From: Notospermus geniculatus
Taxonomy: Eukaryota > Nemertea > Pilidiophora > Heteronemertea > Lineidae
Length of the DNA stretch: 64,000 nucleotides
Direction of reading: 5' to 3'
Assembly (NCBI GenBank): GCA_002633025.1
Contig: NMRB01000650.1
Span: 59,572 to 123,571, forward strand
Shown here in pieces: positions 34,645 through 45,400 of this stretch. The number at the start of each line of letters is the position of its first letter. Positions within the stretch are counted from its first letter, which is position 1. The translations under genes and the position numbers were made by a program. The notes below the pieces were generated by a model. That model was not told the DNA's origin. It saw only the letters and a program-made list of their open reading frames with translations, and did not search any database.

Positions 34645-37600
34645 TATTTCAAATGCAACTTTAATGCAGAAGGAAGACTAATTTTGCATTTTGGAGTGCA
34701 AAAAATGACTCTGGAGGCCATTATTAATGAAAAAAAAATTTTTTGAAAACAAATTTTTAAATTTCCAAAAAAATTTTTTTGAATAGACAAGTTGCGAAAT
34801 TAGCGGCCGCCATGTTTTTTATGGACTTTTTGACATTGCTTGGGTTTTTCAATGGGATTTTACACTGTCAGAGGCGTTCAAAAAAAGAAAGGTCATACAG
34901 TAAGCCACTAGAATTACATAAAGATATTTTAGCAAGCAAGCAGCTAATAAAATACATTCGAATTATATTTGAAAAAGTTCGAAAATTCGGCAAATTCCAC
35001 AAAAAAAATGGTGGCCGCTATTTTCGCAACCTGTCTATTCCCCCAGGTTGTACCCTGGAAAAAAATCCTGGCGGAAACCCTGACATGACTGGTGTAAGTG
35101 TAACAAATTTAAGGGGTAGAGTATGACCCCAGGACCAAAGTTTACCCCAAATCAAAATCTACTTTCAAATCGACCTCAGTCCCGGGCCTCAGTCAATAAC
35201 AGTAGGCCTACCCCCCGGTAGTCAACTGGCCAAAAGGAGTTAAACCCGTCCAACAGGCCGGTAGGCCTCTAAAAAAAGCGTACAAACCACGACAAGAATG
35301 ACAGGTTGACATCCATGCGAGCACCACTCGTGTGTCCACTGCACCACGTGTGTATAACACATGCCATTCCATCATACGGGACATGCTACAGTCTACACAT
35401 ACATGTAGGCCGATACAATGTTTCAAACTTTGGGCGCGGTTCGAAATTGATTGAACGGGGCTGTACTCACCAATCCTGCCATCCTGTGTATTGTCCAATA
35501 TGACTTCGTTCCTATCACAAATGAATTCCATGATTCCCATATTTTAATCTGACGGACCAGGAAAGATCTGCCGAAGTCACCACTTTGACAATCTTGCGTG
35601 GAAAAGAGGATGGTCCGCCGGCGTCTCAGCTTATATACCCTATGCTTGGTGACGTCACGAGAAAGTGCTGACGGCTGCGTTGTGACCCTTCAACTTCAGG
35701 CGCGCCCGGATTGGGTTCTAGTTTTGATCAACAGAAACAAATTAAAGATATTGACTACTTTATTTCCAAATTATTTGGCCACTGGTCCAGGGGCGTGGTT
35801 AGCTTTCTGGCCTAGAGAGGGGGCAAAATTGATTCGGTCTGGAGGGCGAAGTCGGAGGGGGTCCCCAGAACTAAAGAAATTGAAAATGTACATCCTCTCT
35901 GATGCACCCCCCCCCCCCCGGGATTTCCCCACATCTGACCCCACAACTTGGCTAGAAGAGGGGAAATGACCTTTTAAAGGAAACAATTGTTTCGTCCCTT
36001 TTTGCTCGGGGGGGGGGGGCATTTGCCCCTGCCCCCGCCAGCTACGCGCCTGTATTATGTAATTGGAAATATTGTGGCCAAACTCTATTGGGCTTATTAT
36101 GTCATGGCATAACATGACTTGGGCCAACAGGACTTAGTCCTTCGACCGACATATGATGATGATGATGATGACTACACACTGGTCAGATCATGGAGTTTCA
36201 AACTCCATAGAATCTGGGAATATTTCTCAGTGCACTTCAGTTTGGGAATTAACCTCAACTAATGCTGAAGGGTGAATGACGTCCACTCTGAATCCTTGGC
36301 CCCTATCCCACAACCCTGATACCTTATTGCCTCCTACCCCTGACCCCTCGCCTATTCACTCAGCCCTATATCACCCTGGCCTATTATCGGCAGCCGTTAC
36401 CCTGGCTACCCTGTTCACATAGGATTCGACGACATACATGTATAATACACGTTTTACTTCACTGTCGTATAGGGATTCAGCAGAAAGTGCTCACTCGGAG
36501 CTTTCCAATGACTACCTATGTGACACGGAATTATGATATAAAAGCAGAGGTCGTCCTCCAGCGTTTTTTGCAAATTTTCGACCCCAACCGGGGTCTTCTT
36601 CAGGCAGGCACTTTCTTGCAAAACACTCTGTTGCCTTTGTGCTATATTTCTGGACATGTGACACGGAAAAGGAACAGCCCACTTTCGTTTTCGACAACAA
36701 TTGGCCTACCAGTCGGTGTGAAAGGGTTCAATTCGCACCCCAGCACAACGGGCCGTATGCACCAACGAAGATTATCTTGAACTCAGGTTGAGCCACAGCT
36801 TTTCAATTGTTTAGGTTTGGCCCCTGAATCCCTATTTCTGCTGAATCCCTATACTCTATGCCCACTTCAAGTTGCCAGGGCATTCTGTCGAGGACCTGAG
36901 GTTCACCATCCTCGAGACATGTCCAGATGAGACGACCCTCCTTAGTACAGAGTTGAAATGGATGTGGACCCTTAAAACCATCACCCCCTCAGGTCTTAAC
37001 ACAAGATGCTGAGGTTCTGAGTCCCTAGTTTGGCATTCGTGTTCTTCTCGCTCTCTCCCCCTGGTAGGCCTATTTCGTTTTAGGTTTTCCAGTTGTGGTG
37101 GGCACGTGGCTCCCCTTCTGGTCTAGGCCTTGTTTTTCCATCCCCCTTTGCTCTATTCCTCCTCGCCCTATTCTTCTCATTGCTCAGTGATTTGCATTAT
37201 CCATTCTGGTTTTTTCCTACAAATCTGGAAGTTGACTTCCTTTNAGGCATCGATTGTCTTCACGCTGGCGCTTACAATCTCTGCCACCAAACGCCGGAAT
37301 ACTTACTCTCCTTCCGCAGCAAGAAAAATAGTGCGTATGAAAATATCAACAACTACTATCTTATCATCGTTTATTTCACAGTAACATTATGTTTTTGTAA
37401 TTGTTGCAACATTTAAGAGTATGAAAGGTCCTTAAATTTTGTAAGTTTGTGCCTGAATAAAAATGCCAAAAATCCTGGCAAACGGAAAGTTGGTGATGCG
37501 GCCATTTGGTGGCAATGATGGTATCACCAGCGCAGCGGAAGTTTATACCGATTGTGCGCATCTTGCCCTGACAAGGGTTCCTATCACTCCTACTCTCGCT

Positions 37601-38400
37601 CAGTGAAGAGAGCGTAGTTCGAAGGGCGAAGTGACCGTAGGCCTTGATATGTCACGATGATTGTGCGCAGTATGGGGATAATTGGGTCGTGGGGGTAAGG
37701 TTTAGGCATGGGGTTAGGGTTAGGGCTAGAAAAAAAGGTTTATGTAAGGGTTAGCATTGGTGCATACGGCCCTACGAGTTAAACATGTTTCATCAAATTT
37801 CATCGCCTAATTAAATTTCATTGCTATTTTGTCAATTTCCACAGAAGCATACATTTCAATCACATTTACCTTTTTGGTCCTCGCGGGCAAACGCCTCTCA
37901 TTGGTAGAAGACCTTTTTTACCCAATATTCTCTGTACATTTTGTAATGCATTTTTGTCGTTCGTCTTACTGCCGCTAGGTGGTTCCCTCTACGTCGGGAG
38001 TCAAATAACGCATTTGAGCTCCAAATACCGTGCTCCTTTAATATTCATGAGCTCATGGTCACTAGCGCCATCTATTGCATAGTGGAAGGACTGTTAGGAG
38101 CCGAATAGCACGCTGCCTCACTACAACATGTTTCCTCAATTGCTGGTTTGAAAAATAATTCCATGGTTTTGTTTATACTTTTATTGGATGAAATAAATCA
38201 AATTACGTACATTTATGGTTTGAAACAATGATATTATTTCAAATAATTTTGGGAAACAACTAAATTCCCACATGGCGCCTCATAGACACGAAAGATTGTA
38301 CCAAGAAGAAAGTTTTCGGACTCGCATGCGAACAGGAGAACTACGGTATAGGCTGGCCAAATATGGACAGCAAATCTCAATGCGGAGAGGGTGTTTTTTA
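34645..38400. other. Gene-poor stretch
   Basis: Holds poly-C/poly-G runs (35910, 36010), a GAT microsatellite near 36150, one ambiguous base at 37244 and a T-rich stretch. The ORF at 34779-35126 overlaps A/T runs and shows no domain. No gene is supported. Confidence 0.5.
36576..36603 (-). ncRNA. Hammerhead-like core motif, minus strand
   Basis: The same CTGAAGA-GACCCC-ggtt-GGGGTC-GAAA core as at 9638. On this strand it is followed by atttgcaaaaaa and preceded by gtgcctgc. Confidence 0.35.
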
Positions 38401-38435
38401 AGGAATAAAGCTAAGCGCACATGTCCGACAAAAAG

Positions 38436-38792
38436 CCTTCCGAAATGTATACGTTTACTGGATCCGTTATCGGATTGAAATGGGACACATTGATTGACAC
38501 TTGCCACCGCACATGGCCGTTATTATCATCCGGAACGAATTGTTCCATTCGTCCGATATCGCATGCGTTTCTCATGTTCCATTCATCCGTCAAAAATAAC
38601 TGTTGCCGTCCGGTATTCGGAAGGAATTCCTTTATAATGACGTAATTTTGGGATAACCCTTCGATTTTCCCAGTGAAGGAAAAACTGACATCCGTCGGTG
38701 CTGCGAATTTTAACGCATACATGTGCGCGGTGTTTCCGTGCGTTAAAGTGCATCCGGCGAACGGATCCGGTAAACGCATACATTTCGGAAGG
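38436..38792. mobile_element. MITE with TIR CCTTCCGAAATGTAT
   Basis: CCTTCCGAAATGTATACGTT at the left is inverted at the right as AACGCATACATTTCGGAAGG, with further matches to GGATCCGTT. Non-coding centre. Confidence 0.65.
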
Positions 38793-40087
38793 TAGACATT
38801 AACTAAGGAGCTGTAGAGGCATATGTCTAAAAATAGCCATACCACGTGATAGAAACAGAGCCACGTGATATGATTAGATCCACGTGGTTATTTTGGCGGG
38901 AAAATGGCTGAATTGGGAGACTGTGAGATTTGACAGACTGCCACCGCGCCACTTCAGCTGGTCTGGCAGGCCTGCCAAGATCTAACTTAAAGCTGAACGT
39001 AGCAACGTAATGTAGCAACTTAATGTAGCAATGTAGCAACAAAGGTTTTTGATTTTAGGGCTTAATGGAACGGGCTTAATGTTAGCAACCATTTCGGCAT
39101 GAAATGTCCTGGGGTGGGGTGGGGGGGGGGAGTTAACCCCTTTTTCTGCAGATATTTTTAATAACACTGCGGTGCCAAATTCCATATTCACGAAATGTCT
39201 CTAGTACAGCAGACCCCTCCCAGCTCCAGCTCCCCTATAGGTTTCTTTGGATGCCATACGTACCCTGTATAGGCCTAGCCCAGCGGGGGCACGGCAGGAG
39301 GGCATTTACCCGCTGCCCCTGAGTAAAACTGGACAAAGCAAATTTTTCCTCCAAAAGGTCATCTCCCCTCTTCAAGATAAGCTAGATATGTGGTGTCAGA
39401 TGTGGGGAAAATGCATCCTGGACCGAGAATCTAGATTTTCAATTTTGGGGGAGGACCCCAGACACCCATCTCAGTGCATGCACGCAAGGGGCGGGCTACA
39501 GGGTCGGATGCAGGATTGACAAAAATTTGACAATTTTAAGTGCTTTCAGATGCATTTTCTTGGCATCTGAGAGCAAAATACTTGAATTTTTTGGTGATAA
39601 ATTTTTTTCTGGCTAAAAAATCACTACTCTGCCAAAAATAGGGGAGGGGCGTACGCCCCCCACGCCCCCTGGTTCCTGGATCCGGCCCTGGGCTTCGCCT
39701 CCAGACTAAATCAACTTTGCCCCCCCCCCCGGCCTTAAAAACTAGCTACGCCCCTGACAAAGAACGCAATTTTGCACAAGTAAAGTTGGAGGAGATTGCC
39801 CTTCGTTCTCACCACTACAAAGCTAAGAAGATTGAATAAATGAAGCCATCACCATGATCACATCGAAATGTTATTCGTCGATAAACCAGGTGAACTCTCC
39901 ATCTAAATACACCAAACACATAGCCACGTGGTCTTGTTGACAAATTAACTAAGCCAATCTTCATTGGTCAGAATTTCTCATTAGATATGCCAGTTCCTAC
40001 GTCACTATCTCATTTAATATTCATGTTCTCACGTCATCATCTCATTTGGAGGCATATGCCTCTACAGCTCCTTAGTTAATGTCTACC
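38791..40087. mobile_element. 1.3-kb TIR element
   Basis: GGTAGACATTAACTAAGGAG at 38791 and its inverse ending at 40087 share about 37 bp. Internal sequence includes the dispersed repeat of 11090. No transposase was found. Confidence 0.65.
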
Positions 40088-40929
40088 CTTCACCACTTGA
40101 GAAGTTCAACCTGCTGCTATAGCGTGAGTGACCCTTCATCAGGTAAGGTAACATGCTTCAACTCATTTTTCTCTGTGTAGCAACACTCACAACCCCTAAT
40201 TGGTAACTTTGATCATTCAGATCGATAGATTTGAACAGTCTTGTCGAGCATGACCGAAGAAGTAGATCCCGGAGCAATATGGCGCTGTCCGATATACATC
40301 AGAGATACAATGTTGGCACGAATCGTTCTCTGACGTTCAGATTGATCCATAAGTTGATCAAATATTGATATTGAGATCGATCATTCAAATCCAGCAGATC
40401 AAACGATTTAAACAAAATGCCTACAGTGTGAAAAATAATCATTACGTGAAAAAAATATAATGATTGCTGTTTGAATAAGTGAAAGTGCCCTGCCCGGATT
40501 GGGTGGGTGGGGGGGGGGCATACGCCCCCTATTTTTGGCAGAGCAATGATTTTTTTAACAAATATATTAAGTATTGAATCAGATAAAATTACGAGTATGT
40601 TGCTCTCTCATGCCAGGAAAATGCACTTAAAAAATGTCATTTTTTTCTGGCGGAGGAGTCCAACCCCCCCCCCCTTGGGCTTCCCGCTTTCGGTGCTCGC
40701 TGCCTCCGTCGAGCTACGCCCCCTTCTGTCAATCCTTGATCCGGCCCTGAAGCCGATAGACCTACAAATTGCACTCGAAATCAATTCAAAATGTATGTAG
40801 GAAAATGAAAATGAAAGTAAATGTCTTTTAACCGGTTTAATTCGGTGATACTGTATTGTCAAGTTCAACTATGCAGTTATTCTACCCCATTTGCTGCATT
40901 TTCGTCAACTGTTCGTGGCCTACTCGTCG

Positions 40930-41378
40930 ACGCCAGGGTATGCCTTTCAGTATAACAAGGAATACTACCCTATCCCACAATGCATCATAACAGGGTGAGA
41001 ACTGGGTGATAAAAATACTGGGTTATCCTTGGCAATATACTGTCCCAGTAATTTGCCAGTATGGCAGGTGGTTATACCCCCAAGATAACAGATGGTACGA
41101 CACACAAATACTGGAAGTAATCATGAGCTATAAACGAAGTATTTTCCTAGTATCCTGCAGAAGTATATCCAGTTATAACACAGGATTCGTAAGTCCTCAA
41201 TATCATGGGGTATCCTGGGTCAGTATACCGTGATCACTGCGAATACTGAGATATACTGACCAAAATACTCAAAGGATATCTTATTCCAGTATATTTCAGT
41301 ATACCTTGATATAACAAATAAAATGTCAAGAATACTGGATCCAGTATAACAAACAAAACACAGGATAACAACCCATTT
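40930..41378. other. CAGTAT/ATACTGG-rich leader
   Basis: Words such as cagtata, atactgg and ggatatc recur more than a dozen times in 450 bp, directly upstream of the AT-rich ORF island. It could be an element terminus with binding sites; no inverse copy is seen at the other end. Confidence 0.45.
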
Positions 41379-41379
41379 C

Positions 41380-41712
41380 GTGCAGTGCACGATCTGCAGA
41401 GGAGATAAACTTTGTTGTGGAGAAAGTAAACCACTTATAGAGTTTTCTCCCTCTGCTTTAAAATGTATTTGTAAAGAATGTTCTAAAAAAATAACAGAAA
41501 AAAATAGACGAGATAAAATAGATAATAGCTTAGATAGATATATAGATGAGAAAATAAGAAACCGTATTTCAAAAGTTGGAATATTCTCATCAGTTTTAAA
41601 ATGTACTGAGAAATTCTTTTACGAATGGATTAAATCTCAGAGTAAGGATCCGTTTAACGAGCATTTCGATCATGTTATACCAATTCATTTTTTTAAATTG
41701 TTGGATAAATAG
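41380..41712 (+). pseudogene. HNH-endonuclease-like ORF, 5' part, element- or virus-derived
   Basis: An intronless AT-rich ORF with a Cys-rich start (two CxxC-type pairs, including CTIC and CKEC) and a C-terminal HFDHVIPIHFF, which matches the H-x-x-D-H core of HNH nucleases. The frame ends in TAG at 41710-41712, just after a run of seven T's. The expected downstream part of the fold (a W-x-N-I-x-P-L segment) lies in the next ORF, in the +1 frame. Base composition and codon use (AAA, AAT, GAA) differ from the neighbours. Such nucleases occur in large DNA viruses, Polinton-like elements and phages; which source applies is not shown. Confidence 0.55.
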
Positions 41713-41726
41713 TTGGATAAATATTA

Positions 41727-41959
41727 TGCCTTTAAACGAAACAGAAAATCTTGAAAAAGGTACTAAAGTAGATTTTAAATTATTTCAAAATCAGTTAAAT
41801 AAAGCTAAAAAATGTATAGATAATTACATCTTTGAAGTTAGCAATCGTGAAACGCGGACAGAAATGCTTAGTTATTTTGATTCAATTCGAACATTATTCA
41901 TTCAATTAAATAGTGAAACCAGTGAAACTAGTGAAACCAGTGAAACTTTACGTAAGTAA
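41727..41959 (+). pseudogene. HNH-like ORF, 3' part in the +1 frame
   Basis: Begins at an in-frame ATG inside SWINIMPLNETENLEK, the segment that normally follows the DH motif in this nuclease type, and ends with a tandem SET/SETSET repeat and stop. The break between this and the preceding ORF coincides with a short direct duplication of ttggataaata (41701-41723), so a small duplication or a T-run slip may have disrupted one gene. Confidence 0.5.
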
Positions 41960-42130
41960 ATGGCTGGAATCGGGTTGATGATTGGTGGCGCAGTAGTTAA
42001 TGCTCTTGCTTTTACTGGTGGAAATTATTTATTTAAATTGTTTGATAAAGATGGTTATGCAGCTGAAACAAAACGGCACAATCTAGCTATGGAAAAAGAA
42101 CAGAAAGATAGAGAACCAAGGGTACACGTT
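41960..42130 (+). pseudogene. Small hydrophobic-N-terminus protein, truncated, element-derived
   Basis: The ATG begins immediately after the previous stop (no gap). The start MAGIGLMIGGAVVNALAFTG is a Gly/Ala hydrophobic segment, followed by a highly charged helix (RHNLAMEKEQKDREP). The coding look stops near 42125, where GC-rich unrelated sequence begins, so the gene is cut. Tight head-to-tail packing is viral or Polinton-like rather than animal-like. Exact family not recognised with certainty. Confidence 0.45.
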
Positions 42131-42239
42131 CTAGCCCGTTTTACGATTTTTTTAGGACGGGGCAGGACGTTTTGAGAACGACTTCAGTGTGATGGGGGTA
42201 TTAGGTGTGTCCCTACACTTTGGTGTGCGGCCACCCTAA

Positions 42240-42381
42240 AGCAAGGTTCGTTGGCACACGGAATTGGTCCGGTTCAGGTCCGTCAAAAATCTATCAAATG
42301 GACTTCAGCGTTGTCGTATCCGTAAAACTACGGGCAAACGGACTGGAAACGGATCGGATCCGTGTGCCAATGAACCTTGCT
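42240..42381. mobile_element. 142-bp MITE, TAA duplication (PIF/Harbinger-like)
   Basis: AGCAAGGTTCGTTGGCACAC and its near inverse at the right end, flanked by TAA on both sides (42237-42239, 42382-42384). The same element lies at 47901-48042 with the same length. Confidence 0.85.
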
Positions 42382-42428
42382 TAACGCTGGCCATGGGAGA
42401 GTGCGACGACTTCTTATGAAATACTCAC

Positions 42429-45400
42429 CAAACTTGCACTGGGTCCCCGTTCTTCCGGATCAAGACAAACTGTCAAACCCTGCAACAGAAACAACCGTTT
42501 GTAAGGATCATCGAAAGCCCGTAATGCTAAATCATGAAGAACTTTCTCGAGTTCAGTCCGACGCTATGGTAGGCCAACTTACGAAAACACTTCCAGCATG
42601 TAAGGTCTCAATCTGCACAAACGGCGGCGCTGGCACCGTCTCCCCGCGGGTCGGAGCAGATCCTTCACGGAGCGTGCCACCACCGCCTCCTTCGACCACG
42701 TTCTTGTCAAGATCAATACGAAACTCCTTAACCACCGAACTCCGTCTGCTGCCGTCTGTTTTTAAAATACTTGGCCGACGCCCAGTGTCTGCATGAACTG
42801 CCGCTGTGTCTTTGTTTCTTTCTTCTATTGCTAGAGGTGGTAAGGTGTGACCATCTGCCTCTGTCTCCTTGCTTTTCTCCTCACATTTGTCGACTGATTC
42901 TTTCCCAACATCAGACACGTGCTCCAAGACGAGCCTAGGCGTGGTCGGCGTGGTTGATCTCGTCGTCTTCATCGACGGAAGTGTCAAAGAACGGCTCACA
43001 AATGTCGGCGTTGTGGCACCTGACCGCGGGGATGCTGTTAATACATATGTACCTCGTTTATAGCGAGAGAATTCTGAAAGAGCAGAGGCAACTGGGTAGT
43101 GGGCTACTCTTGCTTGGCAAACCTGAGGCCGAACCTCGCGACGAGGGTATGACACAGTTTTGTCCCTTGATACAAGGCGGCGACTGAATCTCTAAATCAC
43201 TACCCAAAGCCTTTCTTCGAAGTACATGTAGTTTTAAAGAAGGTGTGCCCTGGAATCGATGATGTGGCTGCTTACGTGTTTTTTTATCAGACACAAACTG
43301 GAGCATGATCTTCTGTTTACAGTATGCGCTCTCGGTTTCGCATTCTTGCTGAAGGCGCTTACGCCTTGCCTTGACGTCAATCATCACGTGGTCCATATGT
43401 TTGAGAACTCTCGCCTCACCCTGTACAAGCCAGAAAACGTAGAGATGTACAGCAGATTGCTTGAAATAGTGATTAACAGTGCTGTGAACAGGTATTTTGA
43501 CTTAAAGTTAGATTTCCATAACTGAATCGGTAGATTTTGACGATTACTTTGACGAGATGGCCTATATTGTTGCCATAGTGTTCGAACCTACCGATTTTAT
43601 GATATAAATCCATTCGATATCATTGCTATCTCGAACCATCAGTTGACCAAACCTATGCCGACAAAAAAAGAAAAAAAAGTTGGCCGGAATTTGAAAGCAG
43701 GCAAACCGTGGAAGGAAAATATAAAACTGCTTCCAAAGATGGTGGAAAGAGGACATATATACTGCGTCATACTCCCGTAGAAAGAGAAAAACTGCTTCCT
43801 ACTCCCGTACAAAGAGAACATAAAATTGCTTCCTACTCCAAGGAGAACATAAAATTGCTTCCTACTCCAAGGAGAACATAAAATTGCTTACTCCAAGGAG
43901 AACATAAAATTGCTTCCTACTCCAAGGAGAACATAAAATTGCTTCCTACTCCAAGGAGAACATAAAATTGCTTACTCCAAGGAGAACATAAAATTGCTTC
44001 CTACTCCAAGGAGAACATAAAATTGCTTACTCCAAGGAGAACATAAAATTGCTTCCTACTCCAAAGAGAACATAAAATTGCTTACTCCAAGGAGAACATA
44101 AAATTGCTTACTCCAAGGAGAACATAAAATTGCTTCCTACTCCAAGGAGAACATAAAATTGCTTCCTACTCCAAGGAGAACATAAAATTGCTTCCTACTC
44201 CAAGGAGAATATATAACTGCTTCCTAGTCTTGTTGAAGGAGAAGATAACTCATCAGTGATCGCAGGTAAATGTTTTATTACTAACGTGTATTTCAACACA
44301 CTCCACGTGCCAGGATTCTCGACCAATCGCTGCATTGGAAAATGGCGGAAAATGAGGTCATTTCTGAAAACAAAAGAGGGACCGGATGTGACATCACAAT
44401 CGGCGCGGCAGACCCGTTTTCAGAGGGTAGAACCTTCCTGATTAGATCCAGTAATAATATATAACTTTCGCTGGAATTATAGTCCATACGTGAACTTTGT
44501 TTGGGAGATCTCCGCACCATCACAACATTTTCAGCACGGTCCTTTCAAATTACTGTGTACCCGTGTTTTGTGTAAGAAAAATATGATAAACTGAAATGTG
44601 TGGTGCTGTATTCACCTGCAAATGTCCAGCTGTGACGGGTGGTTGCTATCGACGGCCATATTGAAGATGTCCCTGTAGTCCTGCAAACACGAATACGTTT
44701 TATTGAAACTTCTGAATCTAAATTCCCATCAATATGAAAAATAGTAGGCTATTTTGCCGAAAATAAATCACGTTTTGTATGTCTGTTTTTACACAGAAAT
44801 ATCTGTTTTGGCACAAAAACATGTGTTTTATGCTTACAAATACGTTTTGTGCAAGTATAATTTATGCGGACATAACTGCCCATATATAACAGCTTAGCAT
44901 GAATTGTTACCACAGCTTACATGTCTGTGTATATACATGAGATCTACCATGGTGGTTGTCACAACCGTCGTTCTTCTCGTGCAGCCACATATTAGGTCAT
45001 ACTCCTGGAAAGTGAACACAAGAAGTTCCTTTGGAATAGAAAATACATATAATAGACTGTAGGCATAAAGGCGGGCTGCGAACTTCTTTTCCTAACCGAT
45101 ATATCCATTACGACCAACTTTTTTTCCTAACCTATATAGCAAAAGCTAATTGTAATCCTAATCCTAATACTAGGCCTACTCCCAAAAGTAACCCTAACCG
45201 TTACATCAATAACCCGCCATTTACTTCGTTAATTTCATTTCGTATATGGATGGTTATACTAGCGTCCCACTGGCGAATTTTGGCCTGCGACAAGGGACGA
45301 ATGAAAAATTCGTAGCTCTGTCGTCTATGTTCGCAGTTATTCTCTGGCGTCATGATCCAATGCAAAACACATTAATGCTAAATATCGCAGCTTGTCGAGG

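Noticed and set aside
34779-35126. 115-codon plus-strand ORF
   Set aside because: It overlaps A/T homopolymers and the remnants of repeats, shows no domain, and the amino-acid order looks random.
37244-37244. Ambiguous base N
   Set aside because: A single undetermined base with no feature depending on it.
43058-43396. Apparent frameshift between two long minus-strand ORFs of the cNBD gene
   Set aside because: It is resolved by a roughly 200-bp intron: donor ACAC|gtaagc at 43276 and acceptor ctctttcag at 43074, with matching phase in both copies.
43779-44215. CRISPR-like array
   Set aside because: The 26/29-bp units are contiguous and lack unique spacers, the window is eukaryotic, and the array lies in an intron. 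It is a minisatellite.
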